Notes under the pieces: generated by a model
The model's input: the letters and a program-made list of their open reading frames with translations, nothing else
The model's database searches: none
What the model was told of the DNA's origin: nothing
Source of the DNA: an uncultured Isoptericola sp.
Lineage (GTDB): Bacteria; Actinomycetota; Actinomycetes; Actinomycetales; Cellulomonadaceae
Reading direction: 5' to 3'
NCBI GenBank assembly: GCA_947497265.1
Contig: CANMFP010000002.1
Location: forward strand, 124,001 to 188,000
Length of the DNA stretch: 64,000 nt
Translations under genes and position numbers: made by a program
Part shown: piece by piece, positions 1-8,582 of the stretch
Layout: the number at the start of each line of letters is the position of its first letter
How positions within the stretch are numbered: the stretch's first letter is position 1

Positions 1-26
1 GGCCGGCCGGGGGAGCGGGGTAGCGC

Positions 27-1421
27 TCAGTCGAAGAGGTCGCCCAGGTCGCCGATCTCGTCCAGGATGCCGCCGAGCACCATGCCGCCCAGCACGGCGC
101 CGAACGCGCCGGAGCCGGCGCGTCCCACCTGGGCGGGCCGGCGGTCGTCCCACGGCCGCTGCGGTCCGGAGCGTGCGAGGTCGCGGTGGGCCAGCTCGGC
201 GGCCTCGGTGGCCAGGGCGGCCGCGCGGCGAGCACCGTCGACGGCGACCTCGGCGTCGGTGGTGCTGCGCGCCGCGGCGAGCTCGCGCTCCGCCTCGGCG
301 AGCCGGGTGCGGGCGTCGGGGCCGACCGGCGCGCGGTAGTCGTCCACGACCGTCCGTGCCGCCGCGACCTGACGGGCCGCGTCGTCGAGCGCGGGACCGC
401 GCTGCGCTGCTGCCCGCCGGGAGCGTTCGTCGCGCTCGATCCGGTCGCGGACGGCGTCGTCCAGGGCGGTGTTGGCCTCGCGGAGCCGGGTCAGGGTGGC
501 GATCGGGTCGGTCGGCTCCCCGGGCGCGGGCAAGGTGCGCAACGTCTCGGCGAGGGCGTCCGCCGCGAGGTCGACGGCGCCCTCGCGCCGGGGCGCGGGC
601 ATGGCGCGGGCCTGGGCGAGCTCGGTGCGGGACTCGGCGACCAGCGCCCCGAGGGCGGCCTCGGCACGCAGCGCCTCCGACTCGAAGTCCTGGACGGCGG
701 CCAGCAGGCCCTCGGCACGGTGGACGGCCTCCTCGGCCGCGCGCGTCCCCGCCGCCGCCTCGGCGACCTGCTGGGAGGTGAGCCTGCGCCGCGCGGCGGC
801 CGCGCTCCGGGCGGCGAAGTCGAGCAGGCGGCCGGCCTGGGCCGGGTTGTCGGCCACGGGTGCGAGCGCGTGCTCCGTGTAGTCGGTGCGGAGCCGCTCG
901 ACGTCCTCACGCGCCGGGCCGATCGCGCCCCGTATCGTCTCGATGCGTTCCTCGACGCGGTCGATCGCCTGCGGGGTGGCCCGGGCGGAGCTGCGCCGGG
1001 CCGCCAGCGTGGCGTCGAGGTCGTCGAGCGCCGCACCGGCGGCGCGGCACAGCTCGGCGATGCGGCCCGACCACTCGCGGCGCTCGGCGTCGGTGTCCGG
1101 CACGTGGTCGTGCAGCAGCTGGTTGAGGTGGAACGCCTCGCGCAGGTGCTCCCTGGCCTGCTGGAGGGCAGGTCGGGCCTCGGCGGTGGCGGGCTCGCCG
1201 AGCTCGGCCACGGCGAAGGACAGCTCGTCCTCGGCCAGACGGGCGCGCTCGTCGGTGCGGACCAGCGCCGACCCGGCGGCCGTCGTCAGCCGGGCGAGCT
1301 CTGACTCAGCGGTCTCCCGCCGACGCTGACGCCGTCGGCGGCCCCGGAGCACGAGCGCGAACCCTGCGACGACCACCAGCACCAAGCCCGTCACCACACC
1401 GACCAGCTGCACGCCATCCAT
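27..1421 (-). CDS. membrane-anchored coiled-coil protein resembling the TPM-protein C-terminal region
   Basis: The 464-residue product has one N-terminal membrane segment (about residues 4-26), then an Arg-rich cytosolic anchor (RGRRRRQRRR). About 400 residues of Ala/Glu/Arg-rich helix with coiled-coil character follow, and the tail is short and hydrophobic (GGMVLGGILDEIGDLGDLFD). Actinobacterial TPM-domain (YgcG-like) proteins have this helical part after an N-terminal TPM domain and a membrane helix. Here the TPM domain is absent, and no room exists upstream because a methyltransferase gene follows. A -10-like TACGAT lies 7 nt before the ATG, which suggests a leaderless transcript and supports this start. 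Function is unknown; a membrane-tethered scaffold is possible. The family link is inferred from architecture only. Confidence 0.7.
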   Translation of the reverse strand: MDGVQLVGVVTGLVLVVVAGFALVLRGRRRRQRRRETAESELARLTTAAGSALVRTDERARLAEDELSFAVAELGEPATAEARPALQQAREHLREAFHLNQLLHDHVPDTDAERREWSGRIAELCRAAGAALDDLDATLAARRSSARATPQAIDRVEERIETIRGAIGPAREDVERLRTDYTEHALAPVADNPAQAGRLLDFAARSAAAARRRLTSQQVAEAAAGTRAAEEAVHRAEGLLAAVQDFESEALRAEAALGALVAESRTELAQARAMPAPRREGAVDLAADALAETLRTLPAPGEPTDPIATLTRLREANTALDDAVRDRIERDERSRRAAAQRGPALDDAARQVAAARTVVDDYRAPVGPDARTRLAEAERELAAARSTTDAEVAVDGARRAAALATEAAELAHRDLARSGPQRPWDDRRPAQVGRAGSGAFGAVLGGMVLGGILDEIGDLGDLFD

Positions 1422-1475
1422 GCCGGGAATCGTACGGGCATCCCGGAGCGGCCGGGACGGTCGGCCACGGGTGGC

Positions 1476-2090
1476 TCAGGCCGGCCTGCGCGCGACGACC
1501 TCGAAGGTGTGCCGGTGCTTGGGGCCGCCGAACGAGGGACCGTCGTGCTCGCGCTCGTCGACCACCAGCACGTCCAGGCCGTCGATCAGCTCACCGACGT
1601 CCTCCTCGTGGTGGAAGGTCAGCGCGTCCGCCGTCGCAGGGTCGGTAGCCCACTCGTCGCGCTCGCCGAAGAGCGTGACGCCGACCCAGCCGCCCGGCGC
1701 GAGGGCGCCGCGGACGCCCTCCCAGACGCGCGCGAAGTCCGACGGCGGGACGAAGGGCAGCGCGTAGGAGGCGTGGACGAGGTGGGCGCTCGGCAGCGGG
1801 AGCGCCTCCTGGACGGTGGCCACGCGCACCTCGAGACCGGCGCGCAGCGCCGGAGGCACCAGGCGGGGCACCAGGTCGGCCGTGCCCGGGGCCGGGTCGA
1901 CCGCGAGCACGTGCCAGCCCGCACGCACGAGAGCCGTGGCCTCGACCCCGCTTCCCGCACCGAGGTCGACGGCCTGCCGGCCCGCCCCCTCCCCGGCCCG
2001 GGTGAGCAGGTCGCGGCAGAGCTGCCGCGGAGCGCGTCCCGTCTGGCGGGCGTTGTAGAGATCCCAGTGCGCGAGGTCGAAGCGGGTCAC
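1476..2090 (-). CDS. class I SAM-dependent methyltransferase
   Basis: The 204-residue protein has the glycine-rich SAM-binding motif I (VDLGAGSG at about 41-48) and an acidic motif after strand 2 (VLAVDPAPG), followed by a methyltransferase-11-type fold. This shows SAM binding, but the substrate cannot be read from the sequence; small molecules or tellurite-like substrates are typical for such short stand-alone enzymes. The start is a GTG. The gene diverges from the ABC exporter pair that begins at 2145, so the short gap should hold both promoters. A small-molecule methyltransferase is the safest label. Confidence 0.75.
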   Translation of the reverse strand: MTRFDLAHWDLYNARQTGRAPRQLCRDLLTRAGEGAGRQAVDLGAGSGVEATALVRAGWHVLAVDPAPGTADLVPRLVPPALRAGLEVRVATVQEALPLPSAHLVHASYALPFVPPSDFARVWEGVRGALAPGGWVGVTLFGERDEWATDPATADALTFHHEEDVGELIDGLDVLVVDEREHDGPSFGGPKHRHTFEVVARRPA

Positions 2091-2144
2091 CCGCAGATCA
2101 TGCCCCGGGCAAGCATGTCGGTGCTCGGTGGGATGATGTGAGCG

Positions 2145-3989
2145 ATGCCACCCGACTCTCCTGAACGCCCCGCGCCCGCCGGCTCCCAGCTCGGCACGGT
2201 CGCCTCGGTGCTGCGGCTGCTGCCCTACGTCCGTCCGGCGCTACCACGCCTCGTCGGCGGTCTGGTCGCGTCGCTCGGGGCGGGCCTCGCGGCCCTCGCC
2301 ATCCCCCGGGTGCTCCAGCGCCTCGTCGAGGGGCCCCTGGCACAGGGCGTCGCCGCCCACGACTACACGGCGCTCCTCTGGCCGACGCTGGCCGTCCTCG
2401 GCCTCGGGGTCACCGAGGCAGGCCTGATCCTCCTGCGCCGCAACCTCGTCATGTACCCGGGCACGCGGGTCGAGGCGGCCCTGCGCACCGAGCTCTTCCG
2501 CCACCTGCAGCAGCTCCCGGCCGCGTTCCACGACCGGTGGTCGGGCGGCCAGCTGCTGAGCCGCTCCATGGGCGACCTGGGACTCCTGCGGCGGTGGCTC
2601 GTCTTCGGTCTGCTGCAGCTCGTGGTCAGCACGATCACCATCGCCGTCGGCGTAGCGCTCCTGCTCGCCACCGCCGGCTGGCTGGGCCTCGTCTACCTCG
2701 CCGGCGCCATCCCGGTGACGATCATCGCGTTCCGGTTCTCGCGCCGCTACCGCGTCATCGCCCGGCTCTCGCAGGACCAGTCCGGCGACCTCGCCAACAC
2801 CGTCGAGGAGTCCGTGCACGGGATCCGCGTGCTCAAGGCCTTCGGTCGCGGGGAGGACGCGCTCGAGTCGTTCTCCGGGCAGGCCGAGGAGCTGCGTCGC
2901 ACGGAGATCCGCAAGGCTGGCAACCAGGCCACGGTCACCACCTCGCTGCAGCTCATCCCCGAGCTCACCCTCGCCGTGTGCCTGATGCTCGGCGTCTGGC
3001 TCGCGGCCGAGGGCCAGGTCACCGTCGGCGCCCTCGTCGCGTTCTTCCTCACGGCCGCCGTCATCAACGGGCCGGTGGTCGACCTGGGCATGACGCTGTC
3101 CATGACGCTCAACGCCCGCACCGCCGTCGACCGGTTCTTCGAGGTGATCGAGACGCCGAACCCTCTGACCGACCCGGCCGAACCCGCCGAGCTCGGCGAG
3201 GGCCCGGGCCATGTCGTCCTGCGCGGCGTCGGCTTCCGTCACGACGACGCACCGGCACCCGTGCTCGACGGCGTCGACCTCGAGCTGCCGGCCGGCACGA
3301 CGACCGCGCTGGTCGGGCTGACCGGCTCAGGGAAGTCCACCCTCGCCCTGCTGGTGCCGCGCCTCGCCGACGTGACCGCCGGCGCCGTCGAGATCGACGG
3401 GCACGACGTGCGCTCCCTGCGCCGCCACGACGTGCGCCGTGCGGTCGCCGTCGCCTTCGAGGACCCGACCCTGTTCTCGGCGACCGTGCGGGACAACGTG
3501 CTCCTCGGCGTCGACGACGACCTGCCGTCCGAGACGCGCGAACGACTGCTGCACGAGGCCGTCGAGGTCGCCCAGGCCGGCTTCGTCCACGACCTGCCCC
3601 AGGGGGTCGACACCCGCATCGGTGAGGAAGGCCTCTCGCTGTCCGGCGGCCAGCGCCAACGCCTCGCGCTCGCCCGGGCGATCGCCGCCCGGCCCCGCGT
3701 GCTCGTCCTCGACGACCCGCTCTCCGCCCTCGACGTCACGACCGAGGAGGCCGTCACCACCCGGCTGCGCGAGGTGCTCGAGGGCACCACCAGCCTCATC
3801 ATCGCCCACCGGCCGTCCACGGTGGCGCTCGCGGACCGGGTCGCCGTCCTGTCCGAGGGCCGCATCACGGCGGTGGGCACGCACCGCGAGCTCCTCGCCT
3901 CCGACGACCACTACCGCTATGTCATCGCCTCGCTCGAGGCGGACTGGAAGAGCGGAGAGCACGACCACGACACGGAGGCGACCCGATGA
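2145..3989 (+). CDS. ABC exporter half-transporter A (TMD-NBD fusion, degenerate Walker B)
   Basis: The product (614 aa) has an N-terminal six-helix type IV exporter membrane domain (about 25-320) and a C-terminal ATPase domain. The ATPase shows Walker A GLTGSGKST (about 391), signature LSGGQ (about 499) and Walker B VLVLDDPLSALD (about 520). The catalytic Glu after Walker B is Asp, as in the degenerate half of heterodimeric exporters such as TM287/288. The stop overlaps the start of the next gene by 4 bp (ATGA), so the two halves are translationally coupled and very probably form one heterodimer at the membrane. The substrate is unknown; lipids or drugs are typical. Confidence 0.9.
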   Translation: MPPDSPERPAPAGSQLGTVASVLRLLPYVRPALPRLVGGLVASLGAGLAALAIPRVLQRLVEGPLAQGVAAHDYTALLWPTLAVLGLGVTEAGLILLRRNLVMYPGTRVEAALRTELFRHLQQLPAAFHDRWSGGQLLSRSMGDLGLLRRWLVFGLLQLVVSTITIAVGVALLLATAGWLGLVYLAGAIPVTIIAFRFSRRYRVIARLSQDQSGDLANTVEESVHGIRVLKAFGRGEDALESFSGQAEELRRTEIRKAGNQATVTTSLQLIPELTLAVCLMLGVWLAAEGQVTVGALVAFFLTAAVINGPVVDLGMTLSMTLNARTAVDRFFEVIETPNPLTDPAEPAELGEGPGHVVLRGVGFRHDDAPAPVLDGVDLELPAGTTTALVGLTGSGKSTLALLVPRLADVTAGAVEIDGHDVRSLRRHDVRRAVAVAFEDPTLFSATVRDNVLLGVDDDLPSETRERLLHEAVEVAQAGFVHDLPQGVDTRIGEEGLSLSGGQRQRLALARAIAARPRVLVLDDPLSALDVTTEEAVTTRLREVLEGTTSLIIAHRPSTVALADRVAVLSEGRITAVGTHRELLASDDHYRYVIASLEADWKSGEHDHDTEATR

Positions 3990-5824
3990 CCCCGAGGACC
4001 ACCGCACCGCCGCCGCGCCGGGACCCCCGCGACGTCCACGCCGACGACGCCTCCCTCCTCGACCGGACGACGTCGCGCGCGGTGCGGCGCCGTTCGCTGC
4101 GCCTCCTCGGCGAGCTGCTGCGTCCCCGGTGGCGACCTCTTGCCTGGGCAGGGCTCCTGATCGTCGTCGGCACGCTCGGCCAGGTGGCGGGCCCCCTCCT
4201 GGTCCAGGCGGGGATCGACACCGCGCTGCCCGCCCTGCGCGACGGCGACCCCGGTCGGCTCGCGACGATCGGCGGCGCCTACCTCGCGGCCGCCGTGCTG
4301 GGTGGGATCTGCGCCGGCGCCTACGTCCGGGCGGCCGCCCGGGTCGCGCAGAGCGTGCTGCTGGAGCTGCGTCGCCGCGTCTTCCGGCACACGCAACGGC
4401 TCTCGCTCGAGTTCCACGAGTCGTACACCTCGGGCAGGGTCATCAGCCGCCAGACCTCGGACCTGGAGGCGCTCCGCGAGCTGTTCGACGGCGGCCTGAC
4501 GGGCGTCGTGTCCTCGCTGATGCACATGGTGTTCACCGGAGCGGCGCTGTTCTTCGTGGACTGGCGGTCGGGCCTCGTGCTCACGGCCGCGCTCGTCCCC
4601 GCCTGGTTGCTGACCCGCTGGTTCCAGCGGCGCTCGCAGCTCCACTACCGCGAGCAGCGCGGCGCGTCGGCACGGCTCATCGTGAAGTTCGTCGAGACCA
4701 TGACGGGCATGCGGGCGGTCCAGGCGTTCCGGCGCGAACCCACCACCCAGGCCGAGTACGCACGGCTCGGCGAGGAGTACCGCGACGCGAACCTGCGCAT
4801 CTTCGGCGTCAACGGCCGCTACCAGCCGGGGCTCGTGCTGATCGGCAACGTCACCGTGGCGGCAGCGCTCGCCTACGGCGGGTGGCGGGTCTTCGAGGGG
4901 CAGCTCGAGCTCGGTGCGCTCGTCGCCGTGCTGCTGTACGTCAAGCGCTTCTTCCAGCCGATCCAGCAGCTCGGCATGTTCTACAACGCGCTGCAGTCCG
5001 CGGTGGCCGCGCTCGAGAAGGTGTCCGGGCTGCTCGCGGAGGAACCGACGGTGGTCGAGCCGCAGCGCCCGACGCCGTTGCGCAGGGCTCGCGGCGAGCT
5101 GCGGCTCGAGGACGTCACGTTCGGCTACGGCAAGGGCCCGGTGGTGCTCCCCGAGCTCGACCTGACGATCCCGGCCGGGCAGACGGTCGCGCTCGTCGGC
5201 TCGACCGGGGCGGGCAAGTCGACGCTGGCCAAGCTCGTCACCCGGTTCTACGACGCGAGCGAGGGGCGGGTGCTCCTCGACGGTGTGGACGTGCGCGACC
5301 TGTCCACCCGGGACCTGCGGCGTGCGGTGGTGATGGTGACGCAGGAGGCGTACCTCTTCAGCGGCACGGTGCGCGAGAACATCGCTCTGGGTCACCCGGA
5401 CGCCACCGACGAGCAGATCGAGGCGGCGGCTCGGGCGGTCGGGGTGCACGACTTCGTGACCGGTCTGCCCGACGGGTACGGCACCGAGGTGAACAAGCGG
5501 GGCGGTCGGGTCTCGTCGGGGCAGCGCCAGCTGCTCAGCTTTGCCCGCGCCTTCCTCGCCGACCCGGCGGTCCTGGTGCTGGACGAGGCCACGAGCTCGC
5601 TCGACGTCCCGGGGGAGCGGTTGGTGCAGGCCGGCCTCCAGACGCTGCTCGCCGACCGGACGGCGATCATCATCGCCCACCGGCTCTCGACGGTCGCGAT
5701 CGCGGACCGCGTGCTCGTGATGGAGGGCGGTCGCGTCGTCGAGGACGGCACGCCGCAGGAGCTGGTGATGCAGCAGGGGCGGTTCGCGGCGCTGGATGCC
5801 GCGTGGCGGGACTCGGTCGTCTGA
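3986..5824 (+). CDS. ABC exporter half-transporter B (TMD-NBD fusion, canonical Walker B)
   Basis: The product (612 aa) is the partner of the preceding half-transporter. It has a membrane domain (about 40-340), Walker A GSTGAGKST (about 404), signature VSSGQRQ instead of LSGGQ (about 509), and Walker B VLVLDEATSSLD with the catalytic Glu (about 532). The defects in the two proteins are complementary. The site built from this Walker B and the partner's LSGGQ is competent, while the other site (Asp Walker B plus VSSGQ) is degenerate, which is the hallmark of asymmetric heterodimeric exporters. A TetR-type regulator follows 64 bp downstream and may control or respond to the exported compound. 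Confidence 0.9.
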   Translation: MTPRTTAPPPRRDPRDVHADDASLLDRTTSRAVRRRSLRLLGELLRPRWRPLAWAGLLIVVGTLGQVAGPLLVQAGIDTALPALRDGDPGRLATIGGAYLAAAVLGGICAGAYVRAAARVAQSVLLELRRRVFRHTQRLSLEFHESYTSGRVISRQTSDLEALRELFDGGLTGVVSSLMHMVFTGAALFFVDWRSGLVLTAALVPAWLLTRWFQRRSQLHYREQRGASARLIVKFVETMTGMRAVQAFRREPTTQAEYARLGEEYRDANLRIFGVNGRYQPGLVLIGNVTVAAALAYGGWRVFEGQLELGALVAVLLYVKRFFQPIQQLGMFYNALQSAVAALEKVSGLLAEEPTVVEPQRPTPLRRARGELRLEDVTFGYGKGPVVLPELDLTIPAGQTVALVGSTGAGKSTLAKLVTRFYDASEGRVLLDGVDVRDLSTRDLRRAVVMVTQEAYLFSGTVRENIALGHPDATDEQIEAAARAVGVHDFVTGLPDGYGTEVNKRGGRVSSGQRQLLSFARAFLADPAVLVLDEATSSLDVPGERLVQAGLQTLLADRTAIIIAHRLSTVAIADRVLVMEGGRVVEDGTPQELVMQQGRFAALDAAWRDSVV

Positions 5825-5829
5825 CCTCC

Positions 5830-5867
5830 TTGCGGCCGACCGACCGGACGGTATGCTGACGGTCCGG
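5830..5867 (+). promoter_or_regulatory. promoter with overlapping inverted repeat upstream of the TetR-type gene
   Basis: A -35-like TTGCGG (5830-5835) and -10-like TATGCT (5852-5857) are separated by 16 bp. The inverted repeat CCGGAC (5844-5849) ... GTCCGG (5862-5867) with a 12-bp spacer brackets the -10. This geometry fits an autoregulatory TetR operator for the gene starting at 5889. The assignment is inferred from position and symmetry. Confidence 0.45.
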
Positions 5868-5888
5868 CGACAGGAGAGGTGCGACATC

Positions 5889-6491
5889 GTGGTCGACGTC
5901 CGAGAGCGAGACAGCGGTACCCGGGGCCGCGTCATCACCTACCCGGTCGCGCTGCGCGCCGCCCGCCGGCGGTTCGTGGCATCCGGCGGGCTGGCGATGG
6001 ACCAGCTCACCGAGGACCTGTGGGTGAGCAGGGCGACGCTGTACCGGGTCGTCGGCAGTCGCGACCGCCTGCTGGGCGACGTGCTGTGGCAGCTCGCGGC
6101 ACGGACCCTCGACCGGGCGCGCCACGATGCCGACGACGCGGCGATGGGCGGCGTCGACCGCCTCCTGGCGGTCGCGCAGCGTTTCGACGACGAGGTCGGC
6201 CTCTACGAGCCGTTGCAGAAGTATCTGGCCGTCGATCCCGTGGACGCGACCCGGGTGCTGTTCGGCGCGACCGCCCGGGTCCACGTCCGCAACGTCGAGG
6301 CGTGGGCGGAGCTCATCCGCCGGGAGCAGGAGACCGGCGACCTGGGCCCGCTGCAGTTCTCGGTGGCCGAGACGGCGTTCGCCTTCGTCCGGATCGGGGA
6401 GTCGGTCCTCTTCGGCTCGATGCTCGCGGGGATCGAGCCGGACAGACGGCTCGGCGAGCACCTGCGCCGGACGGTCCTGCCGATGGCCTAG
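5889..6491 (+). CDS. TetR/AcrR-type (QsdR-like) transcriptional regulator
   Basis: The 200-residue protein has an N-terminal helix-turn-helix (ALRAARRRFVASGG ... TEDLWVSRATLYRVVGSRDRLL) and a helical ligand domain. The layout resembles QsdR-type TetR regulators. The chosen GTG start has AGGAGAGG at 5872-5879 in front of it; an upstream in-frame ATG at 5853 lies inside the -10 element and is unlikely. The gene follows the ABC exporter pair on the same strand but has its own promoter with a palindrome, so it probably represses itself and perhaps the exporter. Confidence 0.75.
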   Translation: MVDVRERDSGTRGRVITYPVALRAARRRFVASGGLAMDQLTEDLWVSRATLYRVVGSRDRLLGDVLWQLAARTLDRARHDADDAAMGGVDRLLAVAQRFDDEVGLYEPLQKYLAVDPVDATRVLFGATARVHVRNVEAWAELIRREQETGDLGPLQFSVAETAFAFVRIGESVLFGSMLAGIEPDRRLGEHLRRTVLPMA

Positions 6492-6527
6492 GGCCGGTCG
6501 CTGAGATCCCAGACCGTCCGGAACGGG

Positions 6528-7466
6528 TCAGGAGCGGCCGGTCGCGACCAGTCGCTCCACCAGTGCGGCCGCCGGGGGAGTGGGTGCGCCCACGGTGAGC
6601 GCGAGCACCGACCGCCCGGCGCCCGGCAGCGGAACGGTGACCACGTCAGGGTTGCGGTGCGCGCGCAGAGCGAGACCGGGCAGCAGGCTCACGCCTGCGC
6701 CGGCCGCGACGAGCGCCTGCACGGCGACGTAGTCGTCGGTCTCGAAGGCCAGACGAGGGGCGAACCCGGCCACGGCACACCGTGCGACGAGGTCCGCACG
6801 ACATCGTTCGCAGCCGGCGATCCAGGCGTCGTCCTCGTGGGCGCGCAGCAGTGCGCTTCCCGTGCGGCCGGAGCCCCCGGCCGGCCCTCGCCCGCCGTGC
6901 GCCGTGACGAGGTGCACCGTGTCGTCGAGCACCCGCGTGGTCTGGAAGCGGGAGAGGTCGTCGACGCTGCGGGTGTGGCGCACGTCGGAGTGCTCGAAGA
7001 CGAGGGCGACGTCGACCTCACCGGCCTGGAGCGCCGCGACCGCCTCCGGCGGCTCCGCCTCGACGAGGCTGACACCGATCCCCGGGTGGTCCCGACGCAA
7101 CCGGGTGACGGCCTCGGGCACGATCGTGGCGAGGGCCGACGGGAAGGCGGCGAGGCGCGCCCTGCCGGCGCGCAGGCCGGCGAGCGCGTCGAGCTCACGC
7201 TGCGCCCCCTCGACGCGGGCGATGATCTCACCGGCACGATCGGCGAGGAGGCGACCGGCCTCGGTGAGGCGCACGCCGCGCCCTGCGCGCTGCAGCAGGG
7301 GGATCCCCGCCTCGGTCTCGAGCCGCGCGAGGTGGTGGCTCACGGACGGCTGGGCGTAGTGCAGCTCGCGGGCCGCGGCCGTCACCGACCCGGTCCGGGC
7401 CACGGCGGCCAGCACGCGCAGCCGGGTCAGGTCGAGCTGGGCGGCGGGGGGCGGGACGTCCGTCAT
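6528..7466 (-). CDS. LysR-type transcriptional regulator
   Basis: The 312-residue protein has the canonical LysR N-terminal winged helix (DLTRLRVLAAVARTGSVTAA, then YAQPSVSHHLARLE) and a periplasmic-binding-protein-like effector domain. The start at 7466 is preferred over the ATG at 7490 because a -10-like TATCCT ends 6 nt before it. The gene diverges from a PLP-dependent dehydratase, the usual LysR arrangement in which the regulator activates its neighbour and represses itself. The inverted repeat at 7481-7507 between them is the obvious candidate binding site. The effector is unknown; an amino or hydroxyamino acid would fit. Confidence 0.85.
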   Translation of the reverse strand: MTDVPPPAAQLDLTRLRVLAAVARTGSVTAAARELHYAQPSVSHHLARLETEAGIPLLQRAGRGVRLTEAGRLLADRAGEIIARVEGAQRELDALAGLRAGRARLAAFPSALATIVPEAVTRLRRDHPGIGVSLVEAEPPEAVAALQAGEVDVALVFEHSDVRHTRSVDDLSRFQTTRVLDDTVHLVTAHGGRGPAGGSGRTGSALLRAHEDDAWIAGCERCRADLVARCAVAGFAPRLAFETDDYVAVQALVAAGAGVSLLPGLALRAHRNPDVVTVPLPGAGRSVLALTVGAPTPPAAALVERLVATGRS

Positions 7467-7480
7467 CGCACCAGGATACG

Positions 7481-7507
7481 AACCATCCATCGACGTCGGC
7501 GATGGTT
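7481..7507. promoter_or_regulatory. candidate LysR operator
   Basis: A perfect inverted repeat, AACCATC (7481-7487) and GATGGTT (7501-7507) with a 13-bp spacer, sits between the divergent LysR and dehydratase genes. LysR proteins bind dyads of this size in such positions. The half-site GATGG recurs at 7532-7536 and 7550-7554, closer to the dehydratase, and could form the activation site. Confidence 0.5.
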
Positions 7508-7561
7508 CAGGTCACAAGATGGCATTGGACCGATGGATCATGCGCGACCGATGGTGGAGGC

Positions 7562-8545
7562 ATGGATATCCCCCCGCCGACCGTCGCCGACGTCCTGGCC
7601 GCCCAGCGCCGTATCGAGGGTCTCGTCGAGCGCACGCCGGCATCGACCTACACCGAGCTCGACCGCCTGGCCGACGACGCCGGCGCGTCCGGAGCGCGCC
7701 TCGTCATCAAGCACGAGAACCTGCAGCGCACGGGCGCGTTCAAGGCGCGCGGGGCGCTCAACCTGCTCCTGCAGATGTCCGACGACGCCCGTCGGCGCGG
7801 CATCGTCGGCTACTCCACGGGCAACCATGCGCAGGCGCTCGCGTACGCCGCCCGGCACGTGGGTGCGCCGTGCACGATCGTCATGCCGATGGCGCCGAAC
7901 CCTGTCAAGGAGCGGGCCGTCCGGTCGCTCGGCGCGGACGTCGTCCTGCACGGCGACCGGCTGGAGGACGCCTGCGCGCACGCCGAGCGGCTCGCAGCCG
8001 ACCGCTCCGCGCGCCTCGTGAGCGCCGCCGACGAGCCGGACCTCGTCGCCGGGGTGGCCACCGCGACCCTCGAGCTGCTGCAGCAGCGGCCCGACCTGGA
8101 CGTCCTGGTCGTGCCTGTCGGTGGCGGATCCGGCGCGGGTGCCGCCTGCCTCGTGGCAGCAGCGGTCGCTCCCCGCGTCCGCGTCGTCGGCGTGCAGGCG
8201 GCAGCGTCCCCGGCCGCGCACGACTCGTGGCGCGCCGGCGAGCTCCTCACGCGGCCCAACGCGACGCGCGCCGAGGGCCTCGCCGTCGGGCGCGGGTTCG
8301 CCCTCACCCAGAGGATCCTGCGTGCTCACCTGAGCGACTTCCTGCTGGTGGACGACGACGCGATCACCCGCGCTCAGCGCGCCTACCTCACGGCCGCCCG
8401 CACCGTGGCCGAGGGGGCGGGCGCCGCCGCCCTGGCGGCCGTGCTGACACATCCCGCACTGTTCGCCGGCGCGCGGACCGGCGTCGTCTGCTCCGGTGGC
8501 AACGCGAGCGAGGCCGAGCTGCGCCGCGCCCTGGCGAGCACCTGA
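7562..8545 (+). CDS. PLP-dependent threonine/serine dehydratase family enzyme
   Basis: This 327-residue fold-type II PLP enzyme has the Schiff-base lysine in GAFKARGA (Lys61), the substrate loop around STGNHAQA, and the phosphate-binding loop VGGGSGAG. Length and motifs match single-domain threonine/serine dehydratases, the group that also contains hydroxyaspartate ammonia-lyase and the hydroxyectoine-linked EutB; it lacks the ACT domain of biosynthetic IlvA. It deaminates a hydroxyamino acid to a 2-oxo acid plus ammonia. The start MDIPPPTVADV is chosen by similarity; GGTGGAGG lies directly in front, closer than a normal Shine-Dalgarno. The divergent LysR gene suggests substrate-induced catabolism. 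Confidence 0.8.
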   Translation: MDIPPPTVADVLAAQRRIEGLVERTPASTYTELDRLADDAGASGARLVIKHENLQRTGAFKARGALNLLLQMSDDARRRGIVGYSTGNHAQALAYAARHVGAPCTIVMPMAPNPVKERAVRSLGADVVLHGDRLEDACAHAERLAADRSARLVSAADEPDLVAGVATATLELLQQRPDLDVLVVPVGGGSGAGAACLVAAAVAPRVRVVGVQAAASPAAHDSWRAGELLTRPNATRAEGLAVGRGFALTQRILRAHLSDFLLVDDDAITRAQRAYLTAARTVAEGAGAAALAAVLTHPALFAGARTGVVCSGGNASEAELRRALAST

Positions 8546-8582
8546 CCAGCGAGGGTGCCTCGTCCCGGCGTAGCCTGGCGAG

